Positions 1 to 11,123 of a stretch of DNA of 64,000 nucleotides are shown here, piece by piece. The stretch's first letter is position 1; each line of letters begins with the position of its first letter. The DNA is taken from positions 284,564 to 348,563 of the forward strand of contig JAPJBO010000134.1 of assembly GCA_030068145.1 (NCBI GenBank). The letters run 5' to 3'. The position numbers were made by a program, and so were the translations under genes. The DNA comes from Diplonema papillatum. Lineage: Eukaryota; Euglenozoa; Diplonemea; Diplonemida; Diplonemidae. Below the pieces are notes generated by a model, which was not told the origin of the DNA, did no database searches, and worked only from the letters and a program-made list of their open reading frames with translations.

Positions 1-429
<429 letters not shown>

Positions 430-1008
430 GAATTGGCAGCTAGCTTCTGGCCTCATCGCACTCGGTCTCGGCTTAGGTCTTCGGTCATTGTACTCAGGGT
501 GGGCTTGGCTACCTACGCCATCCGGAGTATTCATCATCGGAAAGGGGAGGAAAGAGAAGTCAGACAGAACCTTGATAACTTGCAACTAGCGAATGGGATA
601 GAGTGTGCCTGTTGACCATGTCAATGGGCCAACCAGGCGAGATCACAATGGGGGCAAGGGAGGGCGGGAAGAAGAAGAATTCAGTCTCAGAAGACCCACC
701 TCAGCCCACCCGAAGTCTCCTGTTGTAGGCTCGGGTGGTGTGCTCATCCTGCCATGCGCTTTGCTCCAGTTCCTACCGTGTACTAAAGGAATTGGCAGCT
801 AGCTTCTGGCCTCATCGCACTCGGTCTCGGCTTAGGTCTTCGGTCATTGTACTCAGGGTGGGCTTGGCTACCTACGCCATCCGGAGTATTCATCATCGGA
901 AAGGGGAGGAAAGAGAAGTCAGACAGAACCTTGATAACTTGCAACTAGCGAATGGGATAGAGTGTGCCTGTTGACCATGTCAATGGGCCAACCAGGCGAG
1001 ATCACAAT
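430..1008 (-). repeat. B1-A2-B2 terminal repeat block of retrotransposon copy 1
   Basis: B1 (788-1008) and B2 (430-649) are nearly identical and about 220 bp long; A2 (650-787) matches A1 at 4931-5049. B starts (minus strand) at ATTGTGATCTCGCC and ends at CCAATTCC; A starts at TTTAGTACACGG. The pol stop codon (1002-1004) lies in the first bases of B1. The B1-A2 junction is the one a circular intermediate would contain. Confidence 0.85.
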
Positions 1009-3911
1009 CCATCCACCACTCCGCCAGTGAAAAACGTCCTCACCGCTTGTGTCACCGCCGCCACGGACTGAGGAGTGAAGGCCGTCAAGGGAACCCGGGA
1101 TGGGAGATCAGCGGGATTTCCTGCACTCCTCACCCATCGAACCGATATAGCGCAGTTCAAGGACTGCACCCGCTTCAAACCTGCAACCACCGCGTTGTTC
1201 AACACGGAACTCCGCAGACACGCACCTTTCCGCGCGACTCCTTTGACGGTTGTGTTGTCGACGACAACGTCAACCCGACCCCCAGACACAGTATCGGGCA
1301 AGCACAAAAGAACACGCTCGAAAGCCAGCGCCTCGAGCTCGTTTATATGAAAGAGGGACTCCTCGCGGGACCACGCCGCACCAAGGATAGTCACCTCTGA
1401 TGTGCGAGAGTCGACGAGGACGCCCCCCCAACCTTTTTTACTGGCATCTACAAAGGCCGTTATAGACGGCCTCGCCGCTCCGGTTGGAAGACTGCGAGGT
1501 TTCAAAACCGAATCAATCCAGGTTTGCAGAGACGCCCGCACGCACGGGGAAATCGACACGTAATCGGACGGCAGCTTGGCTCCTCGATTCAACGCGTTGG
1601 TGACACGTCGGAGAAACTTCAGCGAAAACCAGAAGGACCCGGGGAAAATCCCCGCGATGGCCGATGCGTGCAGCAGGCGCCCTCCCAAGGTTTCCAACTC
1701 ATGCGCCGGAACGGTCGCAGCACCCAGCACGTAGCGCGTTTCCAACAGCTTCCGCTTGAGCTTGCGGCACAGCGCCACCTGGTGTGACACATGATCCCAC
1801 CGGACTCCGATGAACTCGTACTGCCGTGAGGCAGTTTGCGAATCCGTCTCTTTCCAAGTTAGGCCGCAGTCGGAGGCGGTCCGATCCAAACGTCGAGTGG
1901 CTTCGACGACGGACTTCTTTGTTCCGGCGTATCTGATGTTGTCGACCCACACATCGACAACCACAGAGCGCTCCGCAAACTCGGGCATCACGTAGTCCGG
2001 ATGCCCGGCCGAAACGGCGGCAAGAGTGTGCATTATCTCCGGGGCACACGAATGCCCCATGGGGAGACGTGTCAACTCCCACCATGCGCCCTCCGCGTCG
2101 CAGAACCGGAAGAGCCGAGTTGCGCCTGGAGGAATGGCCACTGCGTAGAACCCCGTTCTGAAGTCCCGCGTCGTGCCACACTCCTCATGTACCGCGGTAA
2201 GGTACTTGGACACATGCCCCAATGGCACGTGCGCTTCGTAACCCTGGGCGTCGGCCACACGATTCCCATCGAACGACCACAAAATGAATCGCTGGCGCAA
2301 CGCCCCGTCCTTCTCCTCGATGACGGTGAAGGGCACGTTTACCAGAGGGCCCGGACCAGGCGCTCGTCTGGCGATACCGTGTTTGGACAGCTCGCGCGCA
2401 TGTCTAGGATCGAGTCGGGAAGGCGATCCCATTGACGGTAGAAGGTCGCCGGTTTCCGGTGAAAACGTCAGGCGCCACGTATCGTCAAAACGCTTGCGCG
2501 CCGCCGGTGTCATCCGATTCTTCAACTTCTCCACGTCCATACAGTCGATGGATGCTGCGTGAAGGGGAGCCTCCTTCTCTTCCTTCGTCCGAGGGAGCCG
2601 TGTCGAGCCGCCTCGTCTGGTGATCGAATGCCCGCCCGACTTCTCGAAGACATCCGACCGCAAGAAGCTGGTCACAGAAAGATCGTGACCTTCCCCGTCT
2701 CCAGGGCGCGTGCCATGTCGACGAGGCCACCGCCGTACCGAATCGTCATGTCGGATAGCGTCCCCGGGCCGCCCTTCTCCTCGTGCTTGCCCAGGCGATC
2801 GACGAGGTACGGCGAGATCGGTTCCCCGCGTGCCATCAGCGCGAAGAGGTGCGTCATCGCCCCTCTCTTGATCGAGTGGGCGGAGAACCCGTTCATCGTC
2901 GGGGTCCGGGCCCAGGTAGCGTCCAAGGTCGTTGCCGTCATCGCCGAGAGCTGCCGGAACGGCGCACAGACCTGATAGAGGGCCGCAATCTCGGCGGTCA
3001 GGTGCCCCTTCACGACAGTGAACCTCGACGCTCTGAAGGGGTTGCGGCGGCGGCCCTTTGGCGTCTGCATCCAGTCGACGATGACTTCCTCCGCCGTAAC
3101 AAGCAGGAACTGGTGCGACGACAGCGACGCTACCTCCCCCCAACGGGCTGCCGCCTTCCAACACAGAAAAACCCCGAGCCTGATCGTGGCCGGCTGGCCC
3201 TCCGCCCACGAAAGGAGGGTCTGCTTCTTTACCGGGGTAGCTTGGCACAGGGGAACTGCCGCGCCCGTATTGCGCAGTGCCGAAGAGAGCACACGCAGGG
3301 GACTGTTGTCGAGGCCCATCGACCCAAATACCGCCGACAGGGACTTCGCATACGTGAGTAGCCCTTGGGGCCTCACGCCCGTAGCCGCCAGAAAGACACA
3401 CGCGACATTCGCATCGATCAGGAGGCCGCGCTCCGACGTCCAGGCCTGGAGCCGCCGCCACAAGCCACGGCGCTCCTGGAGAGTGGTTTCGGCCCACATC
3501 GTCTGCGCGAGGGCAGCCAAGCGCGCTTCCGCTTGCGGCACCGTCACCAGCGCCTCGCCCGTACGGATCGTGCGCCCAGGTGTCCAACCCGTCAGAAGAC
3601 TGTGGACGGCGCGGCCTATAGCTGTCTGTGGACGGCTCGCCCACCCTGGCGCCTGAGAGGCCGCCGCAGACACGTTGGAGGGTCTCAGCAACGTTGGACA
3701 ACCGCTCAGCAACGTCGAAGAACACGCCAATGCAGGCGCAGCTCTTGCACGACCGGGCGGTTTCGGACGAGGGAGGTCTCTCCTCGCGCGAAGGGTCTGG
3801 TGAGGTCCCACGACCTGGGGCGGGCGAACATGAAGAATTTGGTTGACTGCGCCCGGATGGGCGGACTTCGTAACTGGCATGAGTTTTGGGGGCCGGAGGA
3901 CGGCCAGTCAA
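1002..3911 (-). CDS. Reverse transcriptase / RNase H, retrotransposon copy 1, with long overlapping N-terminal frame
   Basis: A frame open for 969 codons from a TTG at 3911. The first about 410 codons overlap the recombinase and look like low-complexity Arg/Pro/Gly/Asp sequence. The recognisable protein begins near TKEEKEAPLHA (about 2565). RT motifs follow: DFRTGFYAV (motif A Asp), LTRLPMGHSCAPEIMH, and the catalytic box as WVDNIRYAG, where the usual second Asp is Asn. RNase H follows with FVDAS, INELEALAF, VVDNTTV and NPADLPSR, giving a full Asp/Glu/Asp/Asp set. There is no ATG at the frame start, so the true start is unresolved; Met in MDVEKL or a recoding event are options. Copy 2 has the same organisation. 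Confidence 0.8.
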   Translation of the reverse strand: MTGRPPAPKTHASYEVRPSGRSQPNSSCSPAPGRGTSPDPSREERPPSSETARSCKSCACIGVFFDVAERLSNVAETLQRVCGGLSGARVGEPSTDSYRPRRPQSSDGLDTWAHDPYGRGAGDGAASGSALGCPRADDVGRNHSPGAPWLVAAAPGLDVGARPPDRCECRVCLSGGYGREAPRATHVCEVPVGGIWVDGPRQQSPACALFGTAQYGRGSSPVPSYPGKEADPPFVGGGPAGHDQARGFSVLEGGSPLGGGSVAVVAPVPACYGGGSHRRLDADAKGPPPQPLQSVEVHCREGAPDRRDCGPLSGLCAVPAALGDDGNDLGRYLGPDPDDERVLRPLDQERGDDAPLRADGTRGTDLAVPRRSPGQARGEGRPGDAIRHDDSVRRWPRRHGTRPGDGEGHDLSVTSFLRSDVFEKSGGHSITRRGGSTRLPRTKEEKEAPLHAASIDCMDVEKLKNRMTPAARKRFDDTWRLTFSPETGDLLPSMGSPSRLDPRHARELSKHGIARRAPGPGPLVNVPFTVIEEKDGALRQRFILWSFDGNRVADAQGYEAHVPLGHVSKYLTAVHEECGTTRDFRTGFYAVAIPPGATRLFRFCDAEGAWWELTRLPMGHSCAPEIMHTLAAVSAGHPDYVMPEFAERSVVVDVWVDNIRYAGTKKSVVEATRRLDRTASDCGLTWKETDSQTASRQYEFIGVRWDHVSHQVALCRKLKRKLLETRYVLGAATVPAHELETLGGRLLHASAIAGIFPGSFWFSLKFLRRVTNALNRGAKLPSDYVSISPCVRASLQTWIDSVLKPRSLPTGAARPSITAFVDASKKGWGGVLVDSRTSEVTILGAAWSREESLFHINELEALAFERVLLCLPDTVSGGRVDVVVDNTTVKGVARKGACLRSSVLNNAVVAGLKRVQSLNCAISVRWVRSAGNPADLPSRVPLTAFTPQSVAAVTQAVRTFFTGGVVDGL
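2672..3880 (-). CDS. Tyrosine recombinase of retrotransposon copy 1
   Basis: A 402-residue protein whose C-terminal half has the tyrosine-recombinase signature: the first catalytic Arg in RWGEVASL, a Lys-rich hairpin (TPKGRRRNP), the H-x-x-R box as HSIKRGA, a GKH motif and the catalytic Tyr in MTIRYGGG. Residues from about 130 form the core-binding domain. It should cut and rejoin DNA to insert a circular cDNA through a 3'-phosphotyrosine intermediate. Translation could start at this ATG, or the protein could be a read-through extension of gag, since gag and YR share a frame with a single TGA between them. The whole gene is overlapped by the open RT/RH frame. Confidence 0.88.
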   Translation of the reverse strand: MPVTKSAHPGAVNQILHVRPPQVVGPHQTLRARRDLPRPKPPGRARAAPALACSSTLLSGCPTLLRPSNVSAAASQAPGWASRPQTAIGRAVHSLLTGWTPGRTIRTGEALVTVPQAEARLAALAQTMWAETTLQERRGLWRRLQAWTSERGLLIDANVACVFLAATGVRPQGLLTYAKSLSAVFGSMGLDNSPLRVLSSALRNTGAAVPLCQATPVKKQTLLSWAEGQPATIRLGVFLCWKAAARWGEVASLSSHQFLLVTAEEVIVDWMQTPKGRRRNPFRASRFTVVKGHLTAEIAALYQVCAPFRQLSAMTATTLDATWARTPTMNGFSAHSIKRGAMTHLFALMARGEPISPYLVDRLGKHEEKGGPGTLSDMTIRYGGGLVDMARALETGKVTIFL

Positions 3912-3912
3912 T
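3899..3912 (-). promoter_or_regulatory. Candidate stop read-through site between gag and YR
   Basis: Minus-strand block ATTGACTGGCCGTC contains the gag TGA (3908-3910). The identical 14 nt occurs at the same junction in copy 2 (47894-47907), although the proteins are well diverged. The recombinase is in the same frame with no further stop, so TGA read-through (TGA followed by CTG) would give Gag-YR. A TTG in the same block opens the RT/RH frame. Confidence 0.5.
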
Positions 3913-4924
3913 GTTTCCCTCCGGCCTTTCCGTTTCCCTGCGACTTCTTGTACTGCCGCCTCGGACGCTCCGACTTTTCGCGTTGTCCTCGAATCCCGGC
4001 CACGACCTTGTCGAACGGATCATCCGTTAACTGTTGGAGACCGCGCATGACGGATTTCCGGCTTATTCCCTCCTCAACGTAGACGCGCTGGGCACGGAGG
4101 TCCAGAAGGAGGTCGTTACCGAGCTTCACCTGCTCAGGGCAGCTTTCCCAACCGTCTGTCGTCGCCGCCGATATCAACCAGCACTTGAGCCTCGTAAAGG
4201 TGTCATGGAGAAGATCACCACCTGGCAAATGCCGCCTCCCAGCAACATACGCCACGTCAAGGTCCCGGACTAGCGTCTCCGGGTCAACGGCCATCTGTCC
4301 CTTCCAGTCCAACACGTTCTTTGCCTCAGCCACAAACGACCGAAGAGTCGACTCCGAAGGTGCGCCCTTCTTCACGCTCTGCAGCTCCGCCACCGCCTGG
4401 CGAAGGGCTCCGAGCTCCAATCGCAGAGCTGCACCATCGTCGACGGCAGCCCGCCTAGGTGAAATCGGAGGACTTTGCGGCGGCGTTGGTGGGCGGGGTC
4501 CCTCTTGATCGGCGTTGTCGTCCCTGTCCGGGCGCCTGAGTTCCGGTGCGCCGGCTTTCCACTTGGAGCTAGCCTTCATTGCCAGCTTCAGAATCCGCGG
4601 GTTGATCAGCGACGCATCCGCGAGCAGAGCTGCTACCTTCCACGCTTCTAGCGCCTCCACCTTCTCGTCCAAATCACTACCCACGTCCACCTCCAGGAGA
4701 TCCCGCACCACGGCCTTCGCGGAAGGCAGTTGCTCTCCATCCGGTAGAGCACCGAAGAAGTGGATGATCCACTCGCGCAGGTCAGAGAGAACAATGTATC
4801 GCCTAAGAAACGGCTTTCCCACTAGCTCCGTGAACGACGCAGTGAACTCCTTTGGCAGCGTCCATCCTTGGTGGCCCGACGAGGACTCCTTGTAGAAAAC
4901 GGACGCGCGGGGATCATTGGGCAT
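3908..4924 (-). CDS. Gag-like protein, retrotransposon copy 1
   Basis: A 338-residue first ORF, starting at the ATG just inside A1. No zinc knuckle is visible. The middle is rich in Pro, Asp and Arg (about residues 125-160), followed by a helical segment with Ala/Leu/Glu, and a basic Lys/Arg/Gly tail ending KAGGKH that could bind RNA. Its position and a similar 336-residue ORF in copy 2 (47903-48913) identify it as the structural protein; the two share a Gly-Trp-Glu-Ser segment (DGWES here, AGWES in copy 2) and an L-L-D/R-L run near the C-terminus. It ends at a TGA that is in frame with the downstream recombinase. Function is inferred from position. Confidence 0.7.
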   Translation of the reverse strand: MPNDPRASVFYKESSSGHQGWTLPKEFTASFTELVGKPFLRRYIVLSDLREWIIHFFGALPDGEQLPSAKAVVRDLLEVDVGSDLDEKVEALEAWKVAALLADASLINPRILKLAMKASSKWKAGAPELRRPDRDDNADQEGPRPPTPPQSPPISPRRAAVDDGAALRLELGALRQAVAELQSVKKGAPSESTLRSFVAEAKNVLDWKGQMAVDPETLVRDLDVAYVAGRRHLPGGDLLHDTFTRLKCWLISAATTDGWESCPEQVKLGNDLLLDLRAQRVYVEEGISRKSVMRGLQQLTDDPFDKVVAGIRGQREKSERPRRQYKKSQGNGKAGGKH

Positions 4925-4930
4925 GGCAGA

Positions 4931-5606
<676 letters not shown>

Positions 5607-5776
5607 CTCTTCTTCATGGAGACCCGCCCCCGCATCCCGACTGTCCAATCACTGTCGAGAAAGTTATAATATAATAAAAAAAGGTACTTGCGTCAAAAAG
5701 AGAACAGTAGTCGATTCGTCCGTTGCGCCCTCGCGACTCCCCCCCCTCCGGAAAACAACAAGAAAAGCACCCACAC

Positions 5777-6319
5777 CTCGTAGTCACGCCCGGTCCAAGC
5801 GACGTACTGGTGCCCGGCCGGGGGCCACGCGTAGGATCCTTCCGGGCGGCGCCAGTGCGGGTAGTAGACGACGTCCCGGTCGGCGGGCGGCACCGTCTTG
5901 TAGCTTCGGGGAGACCGCGACCGCGGCGGGCTGCGGGCCGAGCTGCTGCTGGAGCTGTGGCGGCGGCTGGAGCTGCTGCTGGCGCGGGTGCGGCGGTACG
6001 ACGGCGGCGGCGGGGCGTCGCGCTGCGGGCTGTCGTACGGGTACGACGACTTGACGGGGCGCGCCGACGGCGGCGGCGGCGCGCCGACCGGCGTCTTCGC
6101 CCCCGGCTGCGGGGGAACCCAGTACGGGTCCGTCACCACCGGCCGCTCGTCGCTGCGCGACGCGCCCTCGCTGCGCCCCTTCCGGCTCGACCGCCGGCTC
6201 CGGTCAGAGCTGCGCCGCGGCGACGCCTCCCGGCGGGGGGGCGGCGGCGCCGTCGCGTACTTCGCGGCCGGCGGCTGCCCATACCCGGGCCGGAAGCTCG
6301 GCCCCGACTGCCACGACAT
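5777..6319 (-). CDS. RS-rich protein, first exon
   Basis: A 181-codon exon starting MSWQSGPSFRPGYGQP and ending at GACTACGAG before a GTGTGG donor. It contains SR dipeptides in two patches (about residues 30-55 and 120-150), Pro/Tyr-rich segments and a Ser run. Such composition is typical of splicing-related or low-complexity RNA-binding proteins, but no RRM or other fold is visible, so the role is unknown. Downstream exons are not found; the donor leads into TAG repeats and the retrotransposon. An alternative in-frame Met lies at 6358. The N-terminal third and 5' flank are duplicated three times upstream (6539-7570). Confidence 0.55.
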
Positions 6320-7570
6320 TCCGGATGATTTTGCCCCCCTCCCTACCCTGTATCGCATGATTGAAACACGTACTTAGTGGAATGTGCACCGCCATATGAG
6401 AATACCGAGGCGAGGTCATTGCCACAGAGCGGAGTGCATGCCCCGCTTCAAATTGTGATTGACTCGCTCTAGTGCTTAGCGTTCTTGCCTTATGAACACC
6501 AGTCTCTTTCTTATTGCCACTCTTTCATGCGTGGTTGACCTCGCTGCGCCCCTTCCGGCTCGACCGCCGGCTCCGGTCAGAGCTGCGCCGCGGCGACGCC
6601 TCCCGGCGGGGGGGCGGCGGCGCCGTCGCGTACTTCGCGGCCGGCGGCTGCCCATACCCGGGCCGGAAGCTCGGTCCCGACTGCCACGACATTCCGGATG
6701 ATTTTGCCCCCCTCCCTTACCCTGTATCACATGATTGAAACAAGTGCCCGCTTAGTGAGATTACCGAGGCGAGGTCATTGCCACAACGAGCGGAGTGCAT
6801 GCCCCGCTTCAAATTGTGATTGACTCGCTCTAGTGCTTAGCGTTCTTGCCTTATGAACACCAGTCTCTTTCTTATTGCCATGCGTGGTTGACCTCGCTGC
6901 GCCCCTTCCGGCTCGACCGCCGGCTCCGGTCAGAGCTGCGCCGCGGCGACGCCTCCCGGCGGGAGGGCGGCGGCGCCGTCGAGTACTTCGCGACCGGCGG
7001 CTGCCCATACCCGGGCCGGAAGCTCGGTCCCGACTGCCACGACATTCCGGATGATTTTGCCCCCCTCCCTTACCCTGTATCACATGATTGAAACAAGTGC
7101 CCGCTTAGTGAGATTACCGAGGCGAGGTCATTGCCACAACGAGCGGAGTGCATGCCCCGCTTCAAATTGTGATTGACTCGCTCTAGTGCTTAGCGTTCTT
7201 GCCTTATGATCACCAGTCTCTTTCTTATTGCCACTCGTTCATACGTGGTTCACCTCGCTGCGCCCCTTCCAGCTCGACCGCCGGCTCCGGTCAGAGCTGC
7301 GCCGTCGCATACTCGGTGGCCGGCGGCTACCCGCACGACATTTCGGATGCGTTTGCCCCCCTTCCCTGCGTAGCATGATTGAACCCGGGTAATTGGTGGA
7401 ATTTAAACACCGCCATTTGAGATTATCGAGGCAAGGTCGTGCCAGAATAGCAGCTATGTCACAGAGCGGAGTGCATGCCCTGTTTCGAATTGTGATTGAC
7501 TAACCCTAGTGATTAGCGCTATTGTCTTACGAATACCAGTCTCTTTCAATTGCCGGTATATGATACGTGG
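6166..7570 (-). repeat. Four tandem copies of the 5' end and upstream flank of the RS-rich gene
   Basis: Units begin at about 6166, 6539, 6892 and 7253 (periods 373, 353 and 361 bp). Each holds the first about 50 codons of the gene, the start region and about 200 bp of upstream DNA. Units 2 and 3 are close copies; unit 4 has lost much of the coding part. Only unit 1 joins the rest of the exon. Multiple promoter or start copies are therefore possible. Confidence 0.9.
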
Positions 7571-10195
7571 AGTATCTTTGGCGGACTCCCCTCCTCTGCG
7601 GACTGCTCCACCGAATAGCCCCGTTGGCCTGCATGACACGGGGTCGAAAACGCAAGGGGCAAAAGGGGAAAAGTTTTAGTTTAATGTTTAGACAGAACTC
7701 TCTCTGCCTCGGAAGGGGCGGGGGCGGTGGGGTGGCGGCGCTTTTGCTGTCGGATTCTGGTCCATCGTCGACTTAACGATAAACCTTATTACTATTTTTC
7801 GGGTGAGCAATTCTTTTTCGCAATGTTTCTTCTTTCTTCTTGTTTCTTTGGGTCCACCTCGCAAGGCTAATGGAGCAGCGTTTTTTTCTCGGAGGCCTTC
7901 AAGGCGGCTTTCGAACTGGAGTCCCGAGTCTTGTGTGCCGATCCAGCGGGGGAAGATGAAAAAGACAGGCGCTTCGTTTTGTTTGTGCGTGCCGGGTGAT
8001 CGTTTTCCCACTTGTCTTTACCCTGTGTATATTCAGGTAAGGAATTCTCATCAACCACCAAAACACGCTGTCTACGTCTTTTTAGTCTGCACAATACATT
8101 GAAGGGCAACCCGCAAGAGTGTTAGTACTAAAAAAGGTTAGCCCAGCAAAGCTTGAGCCGGTGTTGCTGGTTGCACAGTGCGTCTCTACGGGCTTGTGTC
8201 AAACACTGGCGCTCCCAAAGGTGGGCCTTGATGCCCAGGCAGCAACGACTTTTTGACTTGGCCAACATCGGGGTTGTTACAACGCTTTTTACGCCCGACA
8301 CCGACACCTCCCCTTGGCACAAACGTACCCGGGGAGAGCCTGCTACGCAGGAGCTTCATGCGTGCTCGGCGATACAGCCGGGCGAGGTCGTCAGGTGAAG
8401 TTTTTACACAAGTCGAAAGCACGTCTTCACTACAATGTGTATCAGCTACTCGAAATCTGCGAATCCATCCGGCGACATTGCAAGATTTCCTACGAAGAAT
8501 CCATTTCCTGAGTGTTCGTACCAATGAACCGGCATCAACGTGTTCGCGGCGGAGTGTCGAGGAACAAAGCGAAGATCTCGGGACGCCAGGCGCCGTCTCT
8601 TGACGGCTTGCCGATTGTACACTACAAGCTTGGATGTAACTCCTCACTCATTATGTGTTCTGTGGAACGCGAGAGAGAACACACAACAGTCGAAGGTGAG
8701 GGTCATGCCTTGGCAGTGCCAGGGTTTCCTCTCACGCTTCCTGTATGTGTTCTCATTGTCGTCGCTACCACGCGGACCGGAAGAAATCAGAGATGAGAAA
8801 AAGAGAAATGGACAGTAATGTTGAAGCAATGTTGAAAAGAGAGTCGGGCAAAGTCAAACAAAGAACTTAGGTATACAATCGAGGGGGAGGGGTTGGTCGC
8901 ACGCAAGACGTTTCTTCTTCGAAATCCCTCTTCCCGCACAGCATCCGCAGGCGGGAGAAGAAAGAACACAGCACGCAGCCATGCGTTTCGGATAATGATA
9001 TCCTCCTTTGCATTGGCTTCGCGTTGCCGTTTCCGTCTCGGTATTGCTGCAGAAAAGGATAGGCATGACCGACCGACAATGATTTTCGCGTGCTCGCATG
9101 CTTCCTGAGGACTCCCGGAGATCTCGGCTTCGTTTACGTAAGTTCGTTAACAACGAGAAAGTCACAGATTCTCCGCGTACGATACCAAAACATGTACGAG
9201 CAACACGTGCACGTACATGTCGAAGCGGGGGGCGATCGTTTTTGGCTAGAGTGCAAAGGATCTATGGTGACAATCTGCATCCGTCAGTTTCTCTTTGAAC
9301 GCAATGAGTCGTGTTCCGGCGCGTGCACATCAGTATTGGCACAAACGTGCACAGGCGTGTGTGTGTTGAGCACAGCCCCCCGCCACAGCCCGTGCACGGT
9401 TCTGAGTCCCGAGTTTGGCGTTCGACTCTCGATTCGACGATGATTGGCTTGCTGATCATTATCGATCGAGTTGAATCGGTTTGAATCGAGAATGTGGCGG
9501 TGCAAAGATCACTCAAACCCGATCGATGCTCTGTTTGAAATTCTGGGTCCGAGAACGAGCATCGCATATCTTCTGGAGTTGAATCGCAAGGTTTTACGCG
9601 CTCAGATACGATGTGACCTGCCACTTCTTTCAACGGGTCGCTGGTATTGGCGGTTCCTTTTTGTTGTTGTTTTTTGGTCGGACCCCGTCGGCAGAGAAAA
9701 GGCGCCCGGTCGTTTTCGTTCAGAAGCTTTTTCCGGGCAGAATGCAGCCGCTTTGCCTCGGGCCGGCCACATTCTAAAACAACTCCCCGAGGGCAGATTA
9801 AGAGCTGAATTTCTTCAGCCGAGATCGGCCAGTTCTTATTTGGAGTGGACAACGTGCGCTCGGAAGGCATTTTTCATTTGTCGCGTTAGTGGGATAGGGA
9901 TTATTAATGTGCAACTGGCTGCCGCCTCGAGTATGCCCCGCAAAGCTGGTGCTCGTCGGGGAACTATTCTCCTGCCCTCGGGAAGTCGGTTCTCTTGATC
10001 TCGGCATCCGAAAACTCTCACGCAAGGGGTCGAGTTTTCTCTCGGGCAGAAGAAGAAAATGGATACTTCGGCCCCGCGCTCCTGAGGGAAAGCTCTTGTT
10101 ACAATGCCAACGAGCGCTGCTTAAAATCACCCGTCGGCACGCGGTTACCGCCCGCGCTGGCTTTGAAGCGATGGTTTGCTGCTGGTCGTCCGCGT
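7571..10195. other. Intergenic, no gene recognised
   Basis: Several ORFs of 60-200 codons exist on both strands but none has recognisable domains or sensible composition. A 31-bp segment at 9418-9448 recurs with one mismatch at 16,577-16,607. Confidence 0.5.
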
Positions 10196-11002
10196 TTACT
10201 CGACGGCCTGTTTCTTGCTCCGCTTCGAATCCGCGAAGAGGGCGATCTTGAAGACCAGCGCGCTCCAGTAGAAGTTGAGCGCGCAGAGGACGATCCAGCC
10301 GGCGACGACGACGCCGGTCGATGTCTCCTGCCAGTCCCGCGGGCTGCGGTACAGCTGCCGCAGGAACGGCACCTGCTCGGCGGCTCGCACCCACAGGAAC
10401 AGCACGAAGAAGAACATGCGCGCGGCCGCGCTCTTCGGGAAGAAGAACTTCAGGTTCAGGGCGACGTTCGACACGAGGCACCGCGAAATCGAGTCCCAGA
10501 CCAGGTGCCAGTAGAACAAATCGTGCACGGGGACGTGGACGTACACTGCCAGCGTCACCGCCGTGAACACTGCGCAGAGTGTGTGGTGCAAAAGCATGGC
10601 CGGTCGCCAGATGCCCAGGACGACGAGTTCCACCAGCTCGGTGAGCAAACCGTAGATTTCGTACCCGGCGCAGGCCCCACTTTGCGCCCCGATGGACAGA
10701 GGGGTCGGGGTGCCGACGAAGATGATGTACAGCCAGTTGTACGTGAAAAACAGGGAGAGGCACAGCTGCACGAAGTTGTTGCAGGATCGGATCTCCTTCG
10801 AGACGAAGGCGTACCAGCCGGCGTGCAGGGCGACGCCGCCCAGCGCGAAGGCGGCGGCGATCTTCATGAACACGATGATGCCGCTGTCTCGGTCGTACCC
10901 TTCCCAGTCCTTCACTTGTGACGGTGCGACCCTGTCCGCATACGGCGTCAAAGCCGCCATGAGCGCGACCATCGCCAGCACCAGCACAGTTTGCATCCCC
11001 AT
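10196..11002 (-). CDS. TLC-domain multi-pass membrane protein
   Basis: A single exon, 268 residues from the chosen Met (MGMQTVLVLAM); the frame continues 19 codons upstream to another Met at 11059. Hydrophobic segments suggest an N-terminal signal anchor and about six more membrane spans. TLC (TRAM/LAG1/CLN8) hallmarks are a His-His pair in RPAMLLHHTLCA, YWHLVWDSISR, and near the C-terminus LCALNFYWSALVFKIA. TLC proteins act in the ER or other membranes in sphingolipid synthesis, lipid sensing or transport; which role applies here cannot be told. The tail is basic (DSKRSKKQ). A degenerate piece of the 5' coding region is duplicated at 11,124-11,198. Confidence 0.75.
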   Translation of the reverse strand: MGMQTVLVLAMVALMAALTPYADRVAPSQVKDWEGYDRDSGIIVFMKIAAAFALGGVALHAGWYAFVSKEIRSCNNFVQLCLSLFFTYNWLYIIFVGTPTPLSIGAQSGACAGYEIYGLLTELVELVVLGIWRPAMLLHHTLCAVFTAVTLAVYVHVPVHDLFYWHLVWDSISRCLVSNVALNLKFFFPKSAAARMFFFVLFLWVRAAEQVPFLRQLYRSPRDWQETSTGVVVAGWIVLCALNFYWSALVFKIALFADSKRSKKQAVE

Positions 11003-11123
11003 CCTGCCCCCCGTTTTCTTGCTTTCCTGTGTGACGGAAGTCGAGATCTCGAATTGCAACGAACGCGGCTGTGGCCGCGAGCGGCTTGGTTATGGTCGTT
11101 GCGACTGGAATTCTGACTCCGAG

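Noticed and set aside
9262-9870. Minus-strand 202-codon ORF
   Set aside because: No motif or plausible composition; lies in repeat-bearing intergenic DNA.
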